In this document: positions 1-12,500 of the stretch, in pieces
Layout: each line of letters opens with the position of its first letter
Position numbering within the stretch: position 1 is the stretch's first letter
Made by a program: the position numbers and the translations under genes
The notes under the pieces: generated by a model
Databases searched by the model: none
Told to the model about the DNA's origin: nothing
What the model saw: only the letters and a program-made list of their open reading frames with translations
Assembly (NCBI GenBank): GCA_024734555.1
Contig: JANPWX010000544.1
Location: forward strand, 190,281-254,280
Origin: Trochalopteron elliotii
Taxonomy: Eukaryota; Chordata; Aves; Passeriformes; Leiothrichidae
Length of the DNA stretch: 64,000 bases
Reading direction: 5' to 3'

Positions 1-3000
1 ACCTACCAGGGTAATAATATAATTGGGGGCAGAAAAAAAACGTTAGGAAGTGAGACTTTCTTCTACAACTCAGTTTTCAAAGAGTGAGATATCTCCTAGT
101 GTGCCAAAATCTTGTGGCCACTGTAAACCAAACTCTATCTTTCATTCTCCTCTAATGAACTGAATCAAAATGCACATTGATACAAAAAAGAATGGAGTTC
201 AAGAATCTATACAGGCAAACTACAGAGTTCTTTTTTGTGGTTATGTTTACCTTTTATAAGTGTCTCACTAAGCTAAATGCTTTAGCAACTGTGGGCAGCT
301 CCAGTTCCTCATTATTAGATCTTTGAAGTAATTCTTCTCCAGCATTCAGCACGTGAATTTATTCTGCAATTTGCACTCAATGCCTGCAGTAAGCCCAACT
401 TGTACAAAGACAAAATGCTGTCAACATTTATCTGCTGCTTTACACATGCCTGGAGCAGAGCAAAGGGAAAGTGGCAAGCATTTCTATTCCTGGACTCAAA
501 ACAAGCTGCTTTCACTTAGTGCAGGATGAAAGGCAGAGTACAGAGATGAAAAAGTAAAGGGGAAGGGAAAGAGCAAGGAAAAAATAAGAGACGGAAAAAA
601 ACTATGGGGGGAAAAAAAGAACTATTCAAAAGAGAAAGAAGGATAAAATCAAACACATGATCAAAGAGAGAAAGAAATCTAATTTGTAAAAATAAACTCA
701 GACTTGTGACAGGCTCCCAGGAGCAAGCAGAGCTCCCCATGACTGCTCAGAGGAGCTCAGGGGCAGCAAGACCTGACCTCTGCCAGCCTGGGTGACAACA
801 ACCACCACCAGTGACACACCAGGGCCAGCAGGCAGGAACTCACCAAACCCAGCACCAGCCTCAGCTCCACCCTGAGCATCCAAGCAGGAGCAAAGGAAGG
901 ATTGTCTGCAAATGGGCAGGAACAGACTTACACAGAGAAAGAAATGTCATACTCAAACCTCTGAGAACTCACCAAATTGCAGAGAAAATGTCCTGATATC
1001 TCGACAGGATAATGAAAAACATTATTCTGGTACAGTTAGGAGGGAGAAGCTCACAGAATGAGTAATTCAAAGATAAGCCATATGGGTCCTGTGCAATTAT
1101 GGCTGCTTCAACGCACTTTTCTTTTCTTGGAAATTGATGTCTATACTAAAAATCCTAATGGGGATGTACAGGTTCCTTTTGTTTTTCTGATAAAATTGTC
1201 AAAATATGATGTTTCTATAAAGTAAAAGCAAATTCGTTTTTTTAGAAAATCTCACCATTCCAAATTCCAAGACTGTAACTTTTGTTATGTGCAGTGACAA
1301 AGGCTTTGGACTCTCAGAATTTTTGCACTGGTAGGAAATCCATTTTTATTGCTGTCCTATTCCCTCCCTCCTTCCTTCAGCAGATTTTGAAGAAAGAGAG
1401 GAAGAGAAATAAACCCTGCTATGCACTGTGCTTGCAGATGAGCTGAATGGTTAATTACATCTCCCAGGCCAGTCCTGGGAGGTGCCAAATCCCACTGGAG
1501 TCATCCAGCAGCACCAGGGCTGGACGGTGCCCAGCACTTTGTTGGGAAAATCCTTGGCAGGACTGACAGGAGCTGTGCTGTGAGACCCCAGAGAGGGGCT
1601 GAGCATCCTCAGGGATGATCCTTTCTCCTGGGGATTCGAGAGCACTTGGCAGGATGCAGCCTCAAAGCTGCCTGGCACATGATCCCTTTTTGTAGGGTGA
1701 GTTATTTCAGCCCAGATCAGGGCTGGTGAGAGGGGCTGCACCCCCAGAAGAGGGGCAAAGAGAAAAGAGGGCAGTGCTGCTGTCCCTGCCATCCCACCCA
1801 CAGCCCCCGTGGACACAGTGTGAGCCCCCATTATCATCAGGGCCAGGGGGGGGATGGAGTCTGGACGTGTTTTCTGTGCTAATCTGAGAGCTGGCCCAAA
1901 TCCCAGCACTTGGGTCACTTGTACACAGGGTTCTCATTGTGAGCCGGGGGGGGAAATGGCAGCCTCACAGTTGGGCTTTGAAACTATGCATTTTTTAAAA
2001 CTTGTGTATGCATAAGCCTCTTATTTAATGAATGACTCCCTTTGTATTTACATGTTCCACCATCCACAGGACAAATAGGGTTTAGTGGTTTGAGAATGAA
2101 AACTTCTCGTCCTCAAGGGAGGGGTGTGGGGGGGGGAAAAATAGCTGCAGCTATTTTATGGAAGTGGTAAAAAATCAATTAGCCTCTTAGTTGTAGCTCT
2201 TATCTCCAAGGCTTTCTGTAGACATAAACATATTCTTTCTTAAGTTACATGCTCTTTCTTAAGTTACATATTCCACAGCTTCGATCAGAAAAAAAATCTG
2301 ATATAAATCTAATTGGAACTCATTGGTTTCAATGCAACTGAATTCAGATCAAAAAATGGTCAGAAAAGTTATTTTAAGCTGCTCCAGATCATTATCCTAA
2401 ATTAGAAGGGTCTTACCAGACCCGAAGCCTTCTTAATCTTACACCTTTTTTTCAGTCCTCCCTTTAAATTCAGCTGGTAAATGGAATATGTGAAATAATA
2501 AATAAATATAAAATACACGGCAGAAATAATTTCAAAGGATTTAGCAGCTAAGATAGGAATGCACAGAAAGCAGCATTTTAAGTTGTCTTGATTTCCAAAA
2601 GGAAATAGTTATAAATTAGTTCTAGGGCACTCTGATTCATTTATAACAGCGGTTCAAGAAACTCTTCAATATTAATTAGTAGCCTGTGAATTCAGCCTAT
2701 GCAATTATGATGAGACAGTTCTTTGGGTATGAAAGAGCCAACTTATCATATTTTTGAATTCGCCATCTCTAAGCTTGAATATTTTTGTATTTCCATATTT
2801 CTCAAGTAGCACTTAATTTAATCTTATCCCCATTTCTTTCAATAAACCATTGTTGCGTCTCTTAAGCAGCACAGCTTCCTCCTCTAACTCATCTCCCCGT
2901 GAAATTGGTTTAATGAAGCAGAAAGGTATGAAGCATTAACAACACTGGAATTCATGTGGTAGCACTTCATTTTTCAGAGGCACTCACATTTCCTAGCTAA

Positions 3001-4845
3001 TTTATAAAATCAGCACACAAATGATTTTTATCACAGCCATTACATCAGTATAAATTACTGCCTTTTCTATAACACGGCAGTTAGTCAAACTGTTGAAATT
3101 ATATCTATTAGTCATAGAGAGGAGGAGGGAGAAAGAAAAACTTGCAGGAAAGATTTAGTGTAAAATAAGGGCTGATAGCAGCCTCATTGAAACACTAATA
3201 TTAATTTACCAAATGAGCCCAAAGTGCTGCTGTTTTGCAGAAGGAAAATTAAAAATACACAAAGTGAAGCAAATGGGTCAATTTGTAAGGAGTCAAAAAG
3301 GAAACTCGGCAAACAAACCAGGCTGTGCCAGAGGCACTCAGAAATGCAATTAGGGAGAAGTTCCTCACATGCGAGGAGGTGACACATGCCTCACCTGCAG
3401 GCATTGCCCCACATTCCTCCCCAGCTCTCCCATTCACCCCCTTGCTCTGGCACTGGTGTTGTGCTTTTTGTGCATGGCAGCTCCTCCAAAATCATCCTTA
3501 TCCTCCTCACTCCTTCCACTGCCACCCTCTTCTATCCTGGCTGTTCCTTTCCAGACTAGGGGGAATCAGCCCCTACCACCCAATTTTTGCCACACAGCAG
3601 AAAATATAATAATTCCTGTCGAGAAAATCTTTGTGTCCTCTCCTTCCCCAGGGAGTATGACCTGCTTTTCCAGGACCTACATCCCAATTTCCAAAATTCA
3701 GCCTGGAAGAAAACAACTGCTCAATCTGCAGAGGCATCACACACTTGAAAAGACCTCAATTTGCCCTGCTCTGTAAACAACTCCTGTCTCCACCAGATCT
3801 GCTGCTGGGATTTCAAGTGGGTCCTGGGTTTCCCTTCCTGTTTGCTGTCCCCCAAGCACGACTCCTTCCAGAGCTGCTCTGTAAATTCACTGTCACACTG
3901 TCAGACCTCTGCCTGTGTGAAGCTGACACCCGAGAGGGGCACGGCAAAACCTCACCAGGAAATACTCCTTCACATTCAGGAAGATGCTCTCCCAGTAACT
4001 TTTATCCTCGCTCTCCCTTTTCCAATTATTTCCCCTTGATGTGTTTCCTGCCTCGGATCCGATGGGAAGCCTCGGAGGCAGGGGCCACGCCCTGTGATTT
4101 GTGCTGTCACAGCAGCCAGCACAATGGCACACAGGGCTGCACGGACACTGCTGATGCCACTGTCGTTGGGGGCAAGAAGCATTAAAGCCAGTTTAACCAA
4201 AAAAAAAAAACCCAAATCTGAACTGCTGAGTTGTCAGTGCAGCAGCAAAAAACCTGCAAGAGACACAGAGGTCCAGCTGCCTGTCCTTGGTGTGTTTTCC
4301 TTTGTGTTTTGACCTCCTTCTGCTTATGGTTTTTGTTAATTAGCTTTTCCCTCTCTGTAGCATCAGGGTGTTTTTGCCTGGCTTTCTCTGTCTCCAGCCC
4401 CCGGAATACTGGTGTAGAAGTGTCTACTGATGGCACCTTGTGGCTAATCCAGAGAAGTGCTTGGGAATAGGAACGAGCATGAAGTCGGCCAGGAAAATAT
4501 CGAGAAAAGGAGAGCAAATCTGTCCCACCACAGTGAGGGCTGCAAAAAATGGTGCAAGCCTGCAGAAACTTCCTTGTCAAGCAGGGCACAACCTCCGACT
4601 GCTGCCCCCCAGCCCCTCAGAGAGCTCTGGGATGCAAACAGGAGTCCTGGCCCTAAACCTCCTCCCAGCAGGAGGCAGGGGAAGGGGACAGGGGCAGCAA
4701 ATCCATCTAATCCCTTGTGTGAGAGGCAGCATGGAGCCAGGCTTGACCTGCTACCAGGAGCCCCTGAGAATGATTGAGCTTTGCTGGGTGCCATCCTTGT
4801 GTGCAGAGGAGCAGGTCAGCCTGAGCCCAGGGGTCAGTCTCTGCT
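1..4845. other. Noncoding, no gene recognised
   Basis: AT-rich unique DNA. GC-richer stretches (about 720-910, 1440-1930 and 3350-4190) give chance frames up to about 155 residues with no domain. A 17-bp direct repeat (TCTTTCTTAAGTTACAT) occurs twice near 2234-2272. A SOX-like ACCATTGTTG lies near 2846. No transposon that I recognise. Confidence 0.6.
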
Positions 4846-4918
4846 CTGCATTGGTCAGTAAAAGCACTGTAAAAGTGGTCAGTCAAAGCACTGCACTGGC
4901 CAGTAAAAGCACTGAGCT
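4846..4918. repeat. Degenerate short tandem repeat upstream of the minisatellite
   Basis: Three imperfect copies of a GGTCAGTAAAAGCACT-like unit are spaced 21-24 bases apart. Confidence 0.6.
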
Positions 4919-5267
4919 TCACTGCAGCCCTTCCCAAAGGCACTGCAGGCCCTGCTGTCATGGGCTGGGATGAGCCTGTTCTGCAGGGCTGATGGTGTTG
5001 GGGACACCCCGAATGGCTGCTGCCCACTGCTCCTGGAGACATGCTGGGGTCACTGCACACTGTCCCCTGTTGCAGGAACCCTCTTATTAGAGGGTAAAAA
5101 TGAGCTGAGACACAGACTTCTTGTTTATCACAACATAAAAAAGGTCCTGGTTTATTCCTCTTTGTGGCTTGGTCATCTTAACTCCAACCACGCACTGACT
5201 CTGGCTGCAGCAGCTCCTGCTGTGGGTTTCCCTTGTAGCCTCTGACTGCTGGCTATTTCCTGTGAAC

Positions 5268-6074
5268 TCTGACTGCAGGGATTGGTGTGCAGACTGTGAC
5301 TGCAGGCATTGGTGTGCAGACTGTGACTGCAGGGATTGATGTGCAGACTGTGACTGCAGAGATTGATGTGCAGACTGTGACTGCAGGGATTGATGTGCAG
5401 ACTGTGACTGCAGGGATTGGTGTGCAGACTGTGACTGCAGAGATTGATGTGCAGACTGTGACTGCAGAGGTTGATGTGCAGACTGTGACTGCAGGCATTG
5501 GTGTGCAGACTGTGACTGCAGCTTTTACCCAGCCAGACTGTGACTGCAGAGATTGGTGTGCAGACTGTGACTGCAGAGATTGATGTGCAGACACTGACTG
5601 CAGGCATTGGTGTGCAGACTGTGACTGCAGAGATTGGTGTGCAGACTGTGACTGCAGCTTTTACCCAGCCAGACTGTGACTGCAGNAGAGATTGGTGTGC
5701 AGACTGTGACTGCAGCTTTTACCCAGCCAGACTGTGACTGCAGGGATTGGTGTGCAGACTGTGACTGCAGCTTTTACCCAGCCAGACTGTGACTGCAGAG
5801 ATTGATGTGCAGACTGTGACTGCAGGGATTGATGTGCAGACTGTGACTGCAGAGATTGGTGTGCAGACTGTAACTGCAGCTTTTACCCAGCCAGACTGTG
5901 ACTGCAGGGATTGATGTGCAGACTGTGACTGCAGGGATTGATGTGCAGACTGTGACTGCAGGGATTAGTGTGCAGACTGTAACTGCAGCTTTTACCCAGC
6001 CAGACTGTGACTGCAGGGATTAGTGTGCACACTGTGACTGTAGGCTTTCACCTAGCTAGACTATGGCTGCCAGG
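5268..6074. repeat. 27/28-bp minisatellite, about 29 units
   Basis: The array has two unit types sharing the core AGACTGTGACTGCAG. Type A is 27 bp, with a variable start (GGATTGATG, AGATTGGTG or GCATTGGTG) followed by TGCAG and the core. Type B is 28 bp and starts CTTTTACCCAGCC. The left third is almost pure type A; from about 5520 rightward type B units are interspersed. The last units are degenerate (GCTTTCACCTAGC). One undetermined base at 5686 marks assembly uncertainty. Because 27 is a multiple of three, the type A run is open as a 9-residue repeat in frames on both strands; I treat this as a by-product and not a gene. Confidence 0.95.
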
Positions 6075-6256
6075 ACAAAGGCACCTGTTGGACCCTTCAG
6101 CTGTTCCTCAAGAAATGTTGCTGTTTTCTATTGGGCAGCATTCCAAAAAAAAACTCCTAGATTGTTGAATACTTAAGAAAGAGCACGGAGATTCTTGGGG
6201 CATTTTCAAGGCATCTTAGCAGGTGAAAGAAATCTCCCTGCACTGTGCATGGCTTT

Positions 6257-6261
<5 letters not shown>

Positions 6262-6289
<28 letters not shown>
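6262..6289. repeat. (TA)14 microsatellite
   Basis: This is an uninterrupted TA dinucleotide run of 28 bases. Confidence 0.95.
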
Positions 6290-6292
<3 letters not shown>

Positions 6293-8744
6293 CGTTATTT
6301 TTGCTTTAATGAAAACCTTTTTGCTTTTTCAAAGCACTCCGATCAGCCATCATGTTAATTTTTTCATAAGCCATTTCTGGGATGCTGCTGGCCACCCTCA
6401 GAGCTTGATACACCTTTGTGGGGCTAAAACCACTCTGGCCTCATGCAGAATTGTATCAACAGAGTTCCCTGACAGGATCCCCACAATGCTGGGGTTAAGA
6501 AGCAGCAAAGGGCAGGGACCCAACCTGCAGATAAAGGACATTTGGCACCAAGCAGCATCACGTGAGATGGGTCCTGGGTAGGGAGCAGAAAACCACAGAC
6601 ACAGGGGGTACCTAAAGCTCTCCTCAGAAATTCTGTGATCACACGAAGATGGCAGGACTTTGTCCCAAACATTAAACAATAAAAAAAGCAGTTTTAAGAG
6701 AGGGCTACCTCTCATTTAATGTGTTTTGTCAACTTTGGTTCAGTCCAGTAATTTATCTCCAAGTACCTATCCTGCATGTCTTTTCTAGGTCTCACTCTGG
6801 TTTGTATTATCTTAAATATGCCATTAGCAGAATTCCCAAAAGTTTTGAAATTCTTTTAAGAGCTGGCTCCAAGTTGCTGCTCCCAACAATGTTCGGTATA
6901 AGTAAGGAGCACACTTGGAAAGGAAAATGGAAGTCCAAGTTCACCCAGAGACAGGAACACATAATTATGAGATGTAAATACAAGTTCTCACTCTAGATGA
7001 AAACCTCTATGATGGAAAACCAGGGAGGTTCACTTCAAGTGTAAAGGACTGGAAACAAATCATGCTACAGCTGGATATATGAAATCATGAAAGAATCAGG
7101 GAAAAAATAAGAGATTTATCTATATAGATCCTCAGCAGACTAACATCTGCAGACCAAATCAAGTATTGTTTCAAATAAACAGCTCTACAAACCTTACCTA
7201 AACACCCAGGGCAGAAGAAATTACCCTCACTGTCTTTCCAGGGGTCGGTGCATCCTTATTAAAAGGCAAATGAGTCTCTCAACAATCAGTGTTTCCTAGC
7301 ACCAATACAGAACCTCTCTGTGCCAGATCTCACCTGCAGCCCTGTCAGGACATTGTGCCCATTTCTCATGGCTATACTCTGCAATTCTCCCAGCTCTGTG
7401 CACACAGGTTTTACATGCAACCATACAAAGCTTTCCTGTGAGGAACATTTTGTGCTTCCCAGTCCAGCAGAGATAGAAGAATCTCCTTTTACTGATTAAA
7501 AACAAATAATAGCTGAAGAAAAAATAAAATATTGTCATACAAAAAACAAAATGACAGACTAAGAGAGGAGGTTCAGCAGTAGCTGAAAATTTAGGGGTTT
7601 TTAGAAAACCTTTTTTTTTCCCCTTTTCCTATAAAAGCACCTTCTGCCATAAAATCACTCTTGCAACTTTAGTGTCACTTTTTGTCCTAACCCTACTTAA
7701 TCCTAGAAGAAAATTAACCCCTACAGATAAAGAATAAAAGCCTCACATTAAGGACAACCCTTACCTGGAAAAGAAAGAAGAGTGAGACATTCAGTGAAGC
7801 CCACAAAAGCCTTCACTATTCCAGATTACCTGGAAGATGATCAGATACCACTGTGATAAAGCAGCCTTACAAAAACTTGGGAAAGCTTGATGGCTGAAAT
7901 TGGAATAATTTCTCCTTTTTTTTTCCCCCAAAGGAGATGTTTTACTGCTTTTTTGAAACAGTAAAGCTAAAGGCTCGTCTTTACCTTTCTGTGTAAATAA
8001 CTTCCTTTCCCTGGGGTGTTCATCATCAGTTTGACCTTAAAATGCATGGCAGTGTTCTTAGCAATATTCAATCAATGGCAGGATTAAAGGTGAAATCAGT
8101 TACACAGAGGAAGCCTACTGCTGTTTCACCAGTGTGGTGGCTCTAATCTCCCTCTGAGAGACTAAAGATCATAACTGATTTACTTCTCCTCCCTAGGGAA
8201 CAATTTTCTGTAGCCTGAGGCAATCAGGAAACAGACTGAATTGGCTTGAATACCCATCTGCCCTTGGGGGGGGGAGACTGGGAAAAGCTACCAGGTTGTT
8301 TCTTCTTCATACTTGTAATTAAATAAACTATGACAAATTTGACAGGCAGAATTTCTAGCAGTACCAATTGTCTTCCAACTTCCTACTCCGTGTGTAATTG
8401 ATATATAGCAGCTATTCCCAAGCAGTGCTGGAGACTATTTAAACATTAAAATCAGTGATCTTCACTCCTTTCCATGATTTAACCTATTGGCAACATACCT
8501 CTAATTTTCACACCTGTCAAGACTGTGGGACATGTTTAAGCACAAGGAAATAGGGCTTACTTCGATTTTTTGGGTTTTTTTTTTTGTTTGTTTGTTTGTC
8601 TTGGTTGTTTTTTTTTTACCTTATCTGTGATCTTTCTATTAGTTCCAGTAATGCCAGGCACATAAATGAGATGGTATTGATACAAGAGAGAAACAAATCT
8701 TAGAAGTGGTACCAGAGAGAGAGAATCTGGGAGCATGAAAACAT

Positions 8745-8790
8745 TTTTATATATTGATATATAAATATATATATGTATATATATATATAG

Positions 8791-8843
<53 letters not shown>
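8745..8843. repeat. Compound (TA)n-(GATA)n microsatellite
   Basis: An interrupted TA-rich run (about 8749-8790) is followed by about 13 perfect GATA units (8792-8843). On the minus strand it reads as an apparent Ile-Tyr-Leu-Ser peptide repeat, which is not a gene. Confidence 0.95.
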
Positions 8844-8844
<1 letters not shown>

Positions 8845-8970
8845 CAAGGTACACATCACTAACACAAATAAACTTTTTTTAGTACTCCTTTTCAAAGCAG
8901 TGCCAGAGGCAAGCAAGATCAAAAACTATTTCCCTGAAAAACTTCCTGCAATTCAAAACATTTTCTGGAG

Positions 8971-9015
8971 TAATAATAATAATAATAATAATAACACCAA
9001 CAACAACAACAACAT
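8971..9015. repeat. (AAT)n followed by (AAC)n microsatellite
   Basis: About eight AAT-type units are followed immediately by about six CAA/AAC units. Confidence 0.95.
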
Positions 9016-9390
9016 TTTATAAAAAGACCCAAGGCTTTTACTTGTATAGAAAGCACAGAAGAGATACCAGGGTTGGTGTAAGTACAGTCATTTCAAATAT
9101 GCTGATATCTGTCTTTCTCATCTGTATTCCCCAGCATGAGACAGGTTTAAATACCCCACAGGGAAGGGAACTCCTGATTTTTCAGTTTATAGGGTTAGCA
9201 CCAGAGACACGTTTTTTCACATAAGCTCAGCTGAGACAATTTAAAGCCACATGCAATTCCGGTTTTTTTCATAATTATTTAACTAATTTTAGGTTTGTTC
9301 ATATGTTACTACAGGGGAGTTAAAGAATTTAATAAATTCATTGATTTCTCTGCCCAGAGCTGTTGCCAGCTGAGGCCCAACACCCTGGCA

Positions 9391-9545
9391 TAGGATCCCA
9401 GAATGGGTTGGGAGGGAAGGGAACCTTAAATCTCATCTCATTCCACCCCCTGCCATGGGCAGGGACACCTTCCACTATCCCACGTTGCTCCCAACCCTGT
9501 CCAACCTGGCCTTGGACACTTCCAGGGATGGGGAATCCTTGAGCT
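9391..9545 (-). mobile_element. CR1 LINE 3' fragment
   Basis: Read on the minus strand this contains the avian CR1 3'-end signature: CATCCCTGGAAGTGTCCAAG, GCCAGGTTGGACAGGG, a block on the theme GGTGTCCCTGCCCATGGCAG, then TGGAATGAGATGAGATTTAAG and a CCCAACCCATTCTGGGATCC-like end. It is 5' truncated, as is usual for CR1, with no reverse-transcriptase frame. Confidence 0.92.
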
Positions 9546-12500
9546 GAGGGCAACCTGAGCACTCAGAGGTGACAGAAATTCTGTTGCACCTGCAAAGTGT
9601 TTCCAAAGCCCAGCAGTGCACTGCTCACCCCTGATTCACGACAGAAACACAGACATGGAAATACAGCAGGGGCTTTTGGAAAGCTCACGTTGATATTTTT
9701 GCCCAGCTTGAGGTAAAACTCAGCCCCCCAACAACTGTCCACAACCTGGTCATGACACCTTGGGAGAAAAGCCCACACCAGCTGAGCCATGCTGGCCAAA
9801 ACCAGCATTCCTGGAGGGTTTGCATATGGAAACATTTTGATCTTTCCTAGGGATGATGATGAGAAGCTGAATTATCTTTATCAGTGTCAGAGGAGTCCCA
9901 GCAGCCTTTTGGTCCTCACTGCCTGCTGCACCCAGGTGCTGAACCAGGGAATGTAGGGATGACTGTGATGATCAACCCTCTAAAGCAGATTTACAGCAAT
10001 TAAGCAGTCACCTATCACATCATTATATTTATAATATAATTTCATGTATTTCTAGTTTCTTTTAATGAACTGTTTTATAAAGAAGCTTTGGAAAGAGAGG
10101 AGTGACCTTTCTGAATCCCATCTATGAAATATTTTACAACTTGAGACCAAAGATATTTTTAAATCTATTTATAAGCCATATTTTTACCATATTTTATGGT
10201 TTAGGCTCCTGAGCTCTCCTTCCAAATGTTTCACAGATCATGTGCTTGTTATATTGTGCCTGGGCTACAGAAGTAATAGCATTCATGGTTTCTCTTTAGA
10301 GGATAGCTCACTTAAAAGACAAGCCTGCTCACAGGTCTGCAGTTAGAATTGCTCTCTGTGAGGATACACAGACTGCTGCTCCTAAATAGAGTTAAAAAAA
10401 AAAAATCAGTCAAAATGCAATTACAGACTCTCAACAGCAACTTACACAACTATCTGAAATTTTGTGCTGCAGCACAGGACAGATGCTGCAAAAGAATCTT
10501 TTGTACTTCTCTGGTGCCTGAAAAGCTGTGCAGACATCTGAGGGGCAGCACTCCTGAGCCTGTAATTAATTCCCAGTGCTGTTCTGCTGAGCTCTTCCCA
10601 GCGAGGAAATAAAGGAGCTTAAATAAAACAAACAGCAAACAGGAGTTGAATGAGAAGCTAAACACATAAAGCCAAGCATCTGAAGGGTTTTTACTTTGCC
10701 AAATTGATAGCAGGGAGAATTGGTGAATGCATTTCCATGTCCAGCTCTGTACTTAGTTTTAATACTGTTCTTCAAAAGCAAATCATGATTTAGAACGTGG
10801 TGAGTGTTTGAATTGGGTGTTGTTTCTTATCATTTAGTTAAAAAACCATAAATATTTAGCTACAAGCACCAAGGTGAGTCGTTTTCCTAAGAGCCAAACA
10901 TTTACCTGTGTGGGGTTAAGAGTGATACAAACACCCAAGAGTGACTGCTAAAAATCTACTTCATGCTGAGATTGCTGACAAAGTAAATTAGGCTGCAGAC
11001 AAAATCTATTTTGTCAGTTTTGTGCTGAGATTTGAACAATTCAAACATACTCCAAGTCTTACAGTTATTTTTTTTAAAAAATGAATGTTAATATATAAAA
11101 AAGTGGAATTTTTAAAAACCTTCCCATTCCCCCTATTTCTCCTCTGCACCTGCTTTTTATTGCAATAGCCACAGGCTGTAATAAGGCAGCAGTGTGACTT
11201 CAAGCACTGACACAAAGGAAGCTCTGTCTGAGCCAGTTACTCATCCACATGACATGATAGCTCCCATTTCCTCCTCAGTGCTGCTTTCCCAGAGCAGTGA
11301 CAGAAACCACATTGCAGAACTGTCAAGATCCTAAAACCTGATTGCTAAATGTCAATTACCTTGATTAGGTTTCCAAAAAAAAAAAGCCAACAAAAAAACC
11401 CCAAGACCACAAAAAAAAGGCAAAAAAGGGTGAGAGATGTGAACCAAAGATTTACCTGCTCTGCTCCGACTTGGTTAAGTGGAACACAAACATATTTTGT
11501 CTGCCCACAGATCAGTAGAGCTGCCCTAAAAACAAAGCTGATTTTCTTCACTAGGAAATCAAACACTTAAAATAAACTTTCCTGTTCTTTTAAACAGTGG
11601 TTTGAAAGTCATATTTCTCTTCAAAGAATTGTCCATAGGAGTAGATGCAAAGATATCTAGAGGTGTTCAACAATTTCCTGAGGAAGAAACAGCAAAAATC
11701 TGAGGGAGAAATTTAAAATCAGTCTAAAACTCAGCCAAAAGAAGAGGCAGACAGTGATGGGGCTGTTGGGTCTCTGCAGCTCACAGGAACATGGGATGTT
11801 CAACCTTTTGGGAAGACCAAACACAAGTTTTTATCACAGAAACTCAGCTGACAGCCCAAGGTAGCTGTGTCATTGGGTGAACAATTGTGGCGTGTGTTTC
11901 AAACAACAAATTCAGCTGTAACACTTATTACAATTATACAGCACAGAGAGTACAAATTATCTTGTCTTTCACATCAATTTGCCTCTCTTGACCCTCTATT
12001 TCTTCCTCTTCTTTTAATTAATCATTTTCACTTTGTGTCCCCCTCGTCCACCCGTGCACAATGCTATGAATGAGCCAGAACTTTCTACTCTTGCAAAAAG
12101 AAAAGGAACATTCATAATTTTTTTATTTAGCTCTGTTATGTGGCCCATCATTGCACACAAAAAAATCATTTTCTACAAAGCGTTTTCTGGCTCTTCAACT
12201 GAGAATTATCTAATTATTTTTGCTTCAATTACATTTAAAATATTACTTTTAAGAGGCCTTGCAGCCACTTTATCACCCACACAGCTCCAGCTGTGTCAGA
12301 AGGTGGCAGACCAGCAGCTGGAGATTTCTGTGCCCAACCTGCTTCAGAGACAGCTCCAGCTGAGAAATCCACCTGAGTGGACGTGGTTTGCTGGAAAAAA
12401 TACACACAAATGCTTTGACACCAGGTGAAAACTTCTCTCATCCTCACAGATTCTCCAGGAATGACACCTGGATATTGCAATAGACCAAAGACAGCTCAGA

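Larger units (their letters stand above)
6290..9390. other. Noncoding, microsatellites only
   Basis: Apart from the microsatellites listed at 8.7-9.0 kb I see no gene, RNA gene or transposon. A T-rich stretch lies at 8568-8620. Confidence 0.6.

Noticed and set aside
1451..1918. 155-residue frame on the minus strand
   Set aside because: No domain, no splice or start context, and biased composition typical of chance frames in GC-richer avian intergenic DNA.
5173..5607. 144-residue repetitive protein on the minus strand
   Set aside because: It arises only because the 27-bp unit preserves frame; no promoter, start context or homology.
5268..6074. CRISPR-like array
   Set aside because: The units are contiguous with no unique spacers between conserved repeats, and the genome is vertebrate. 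It is a minisatellite.
8557..8922. 121-residue frame with Ile-Tyr-Leu-Ser repeats
   Set aside because: It is a translation of the GATA/TATC microsatellite.
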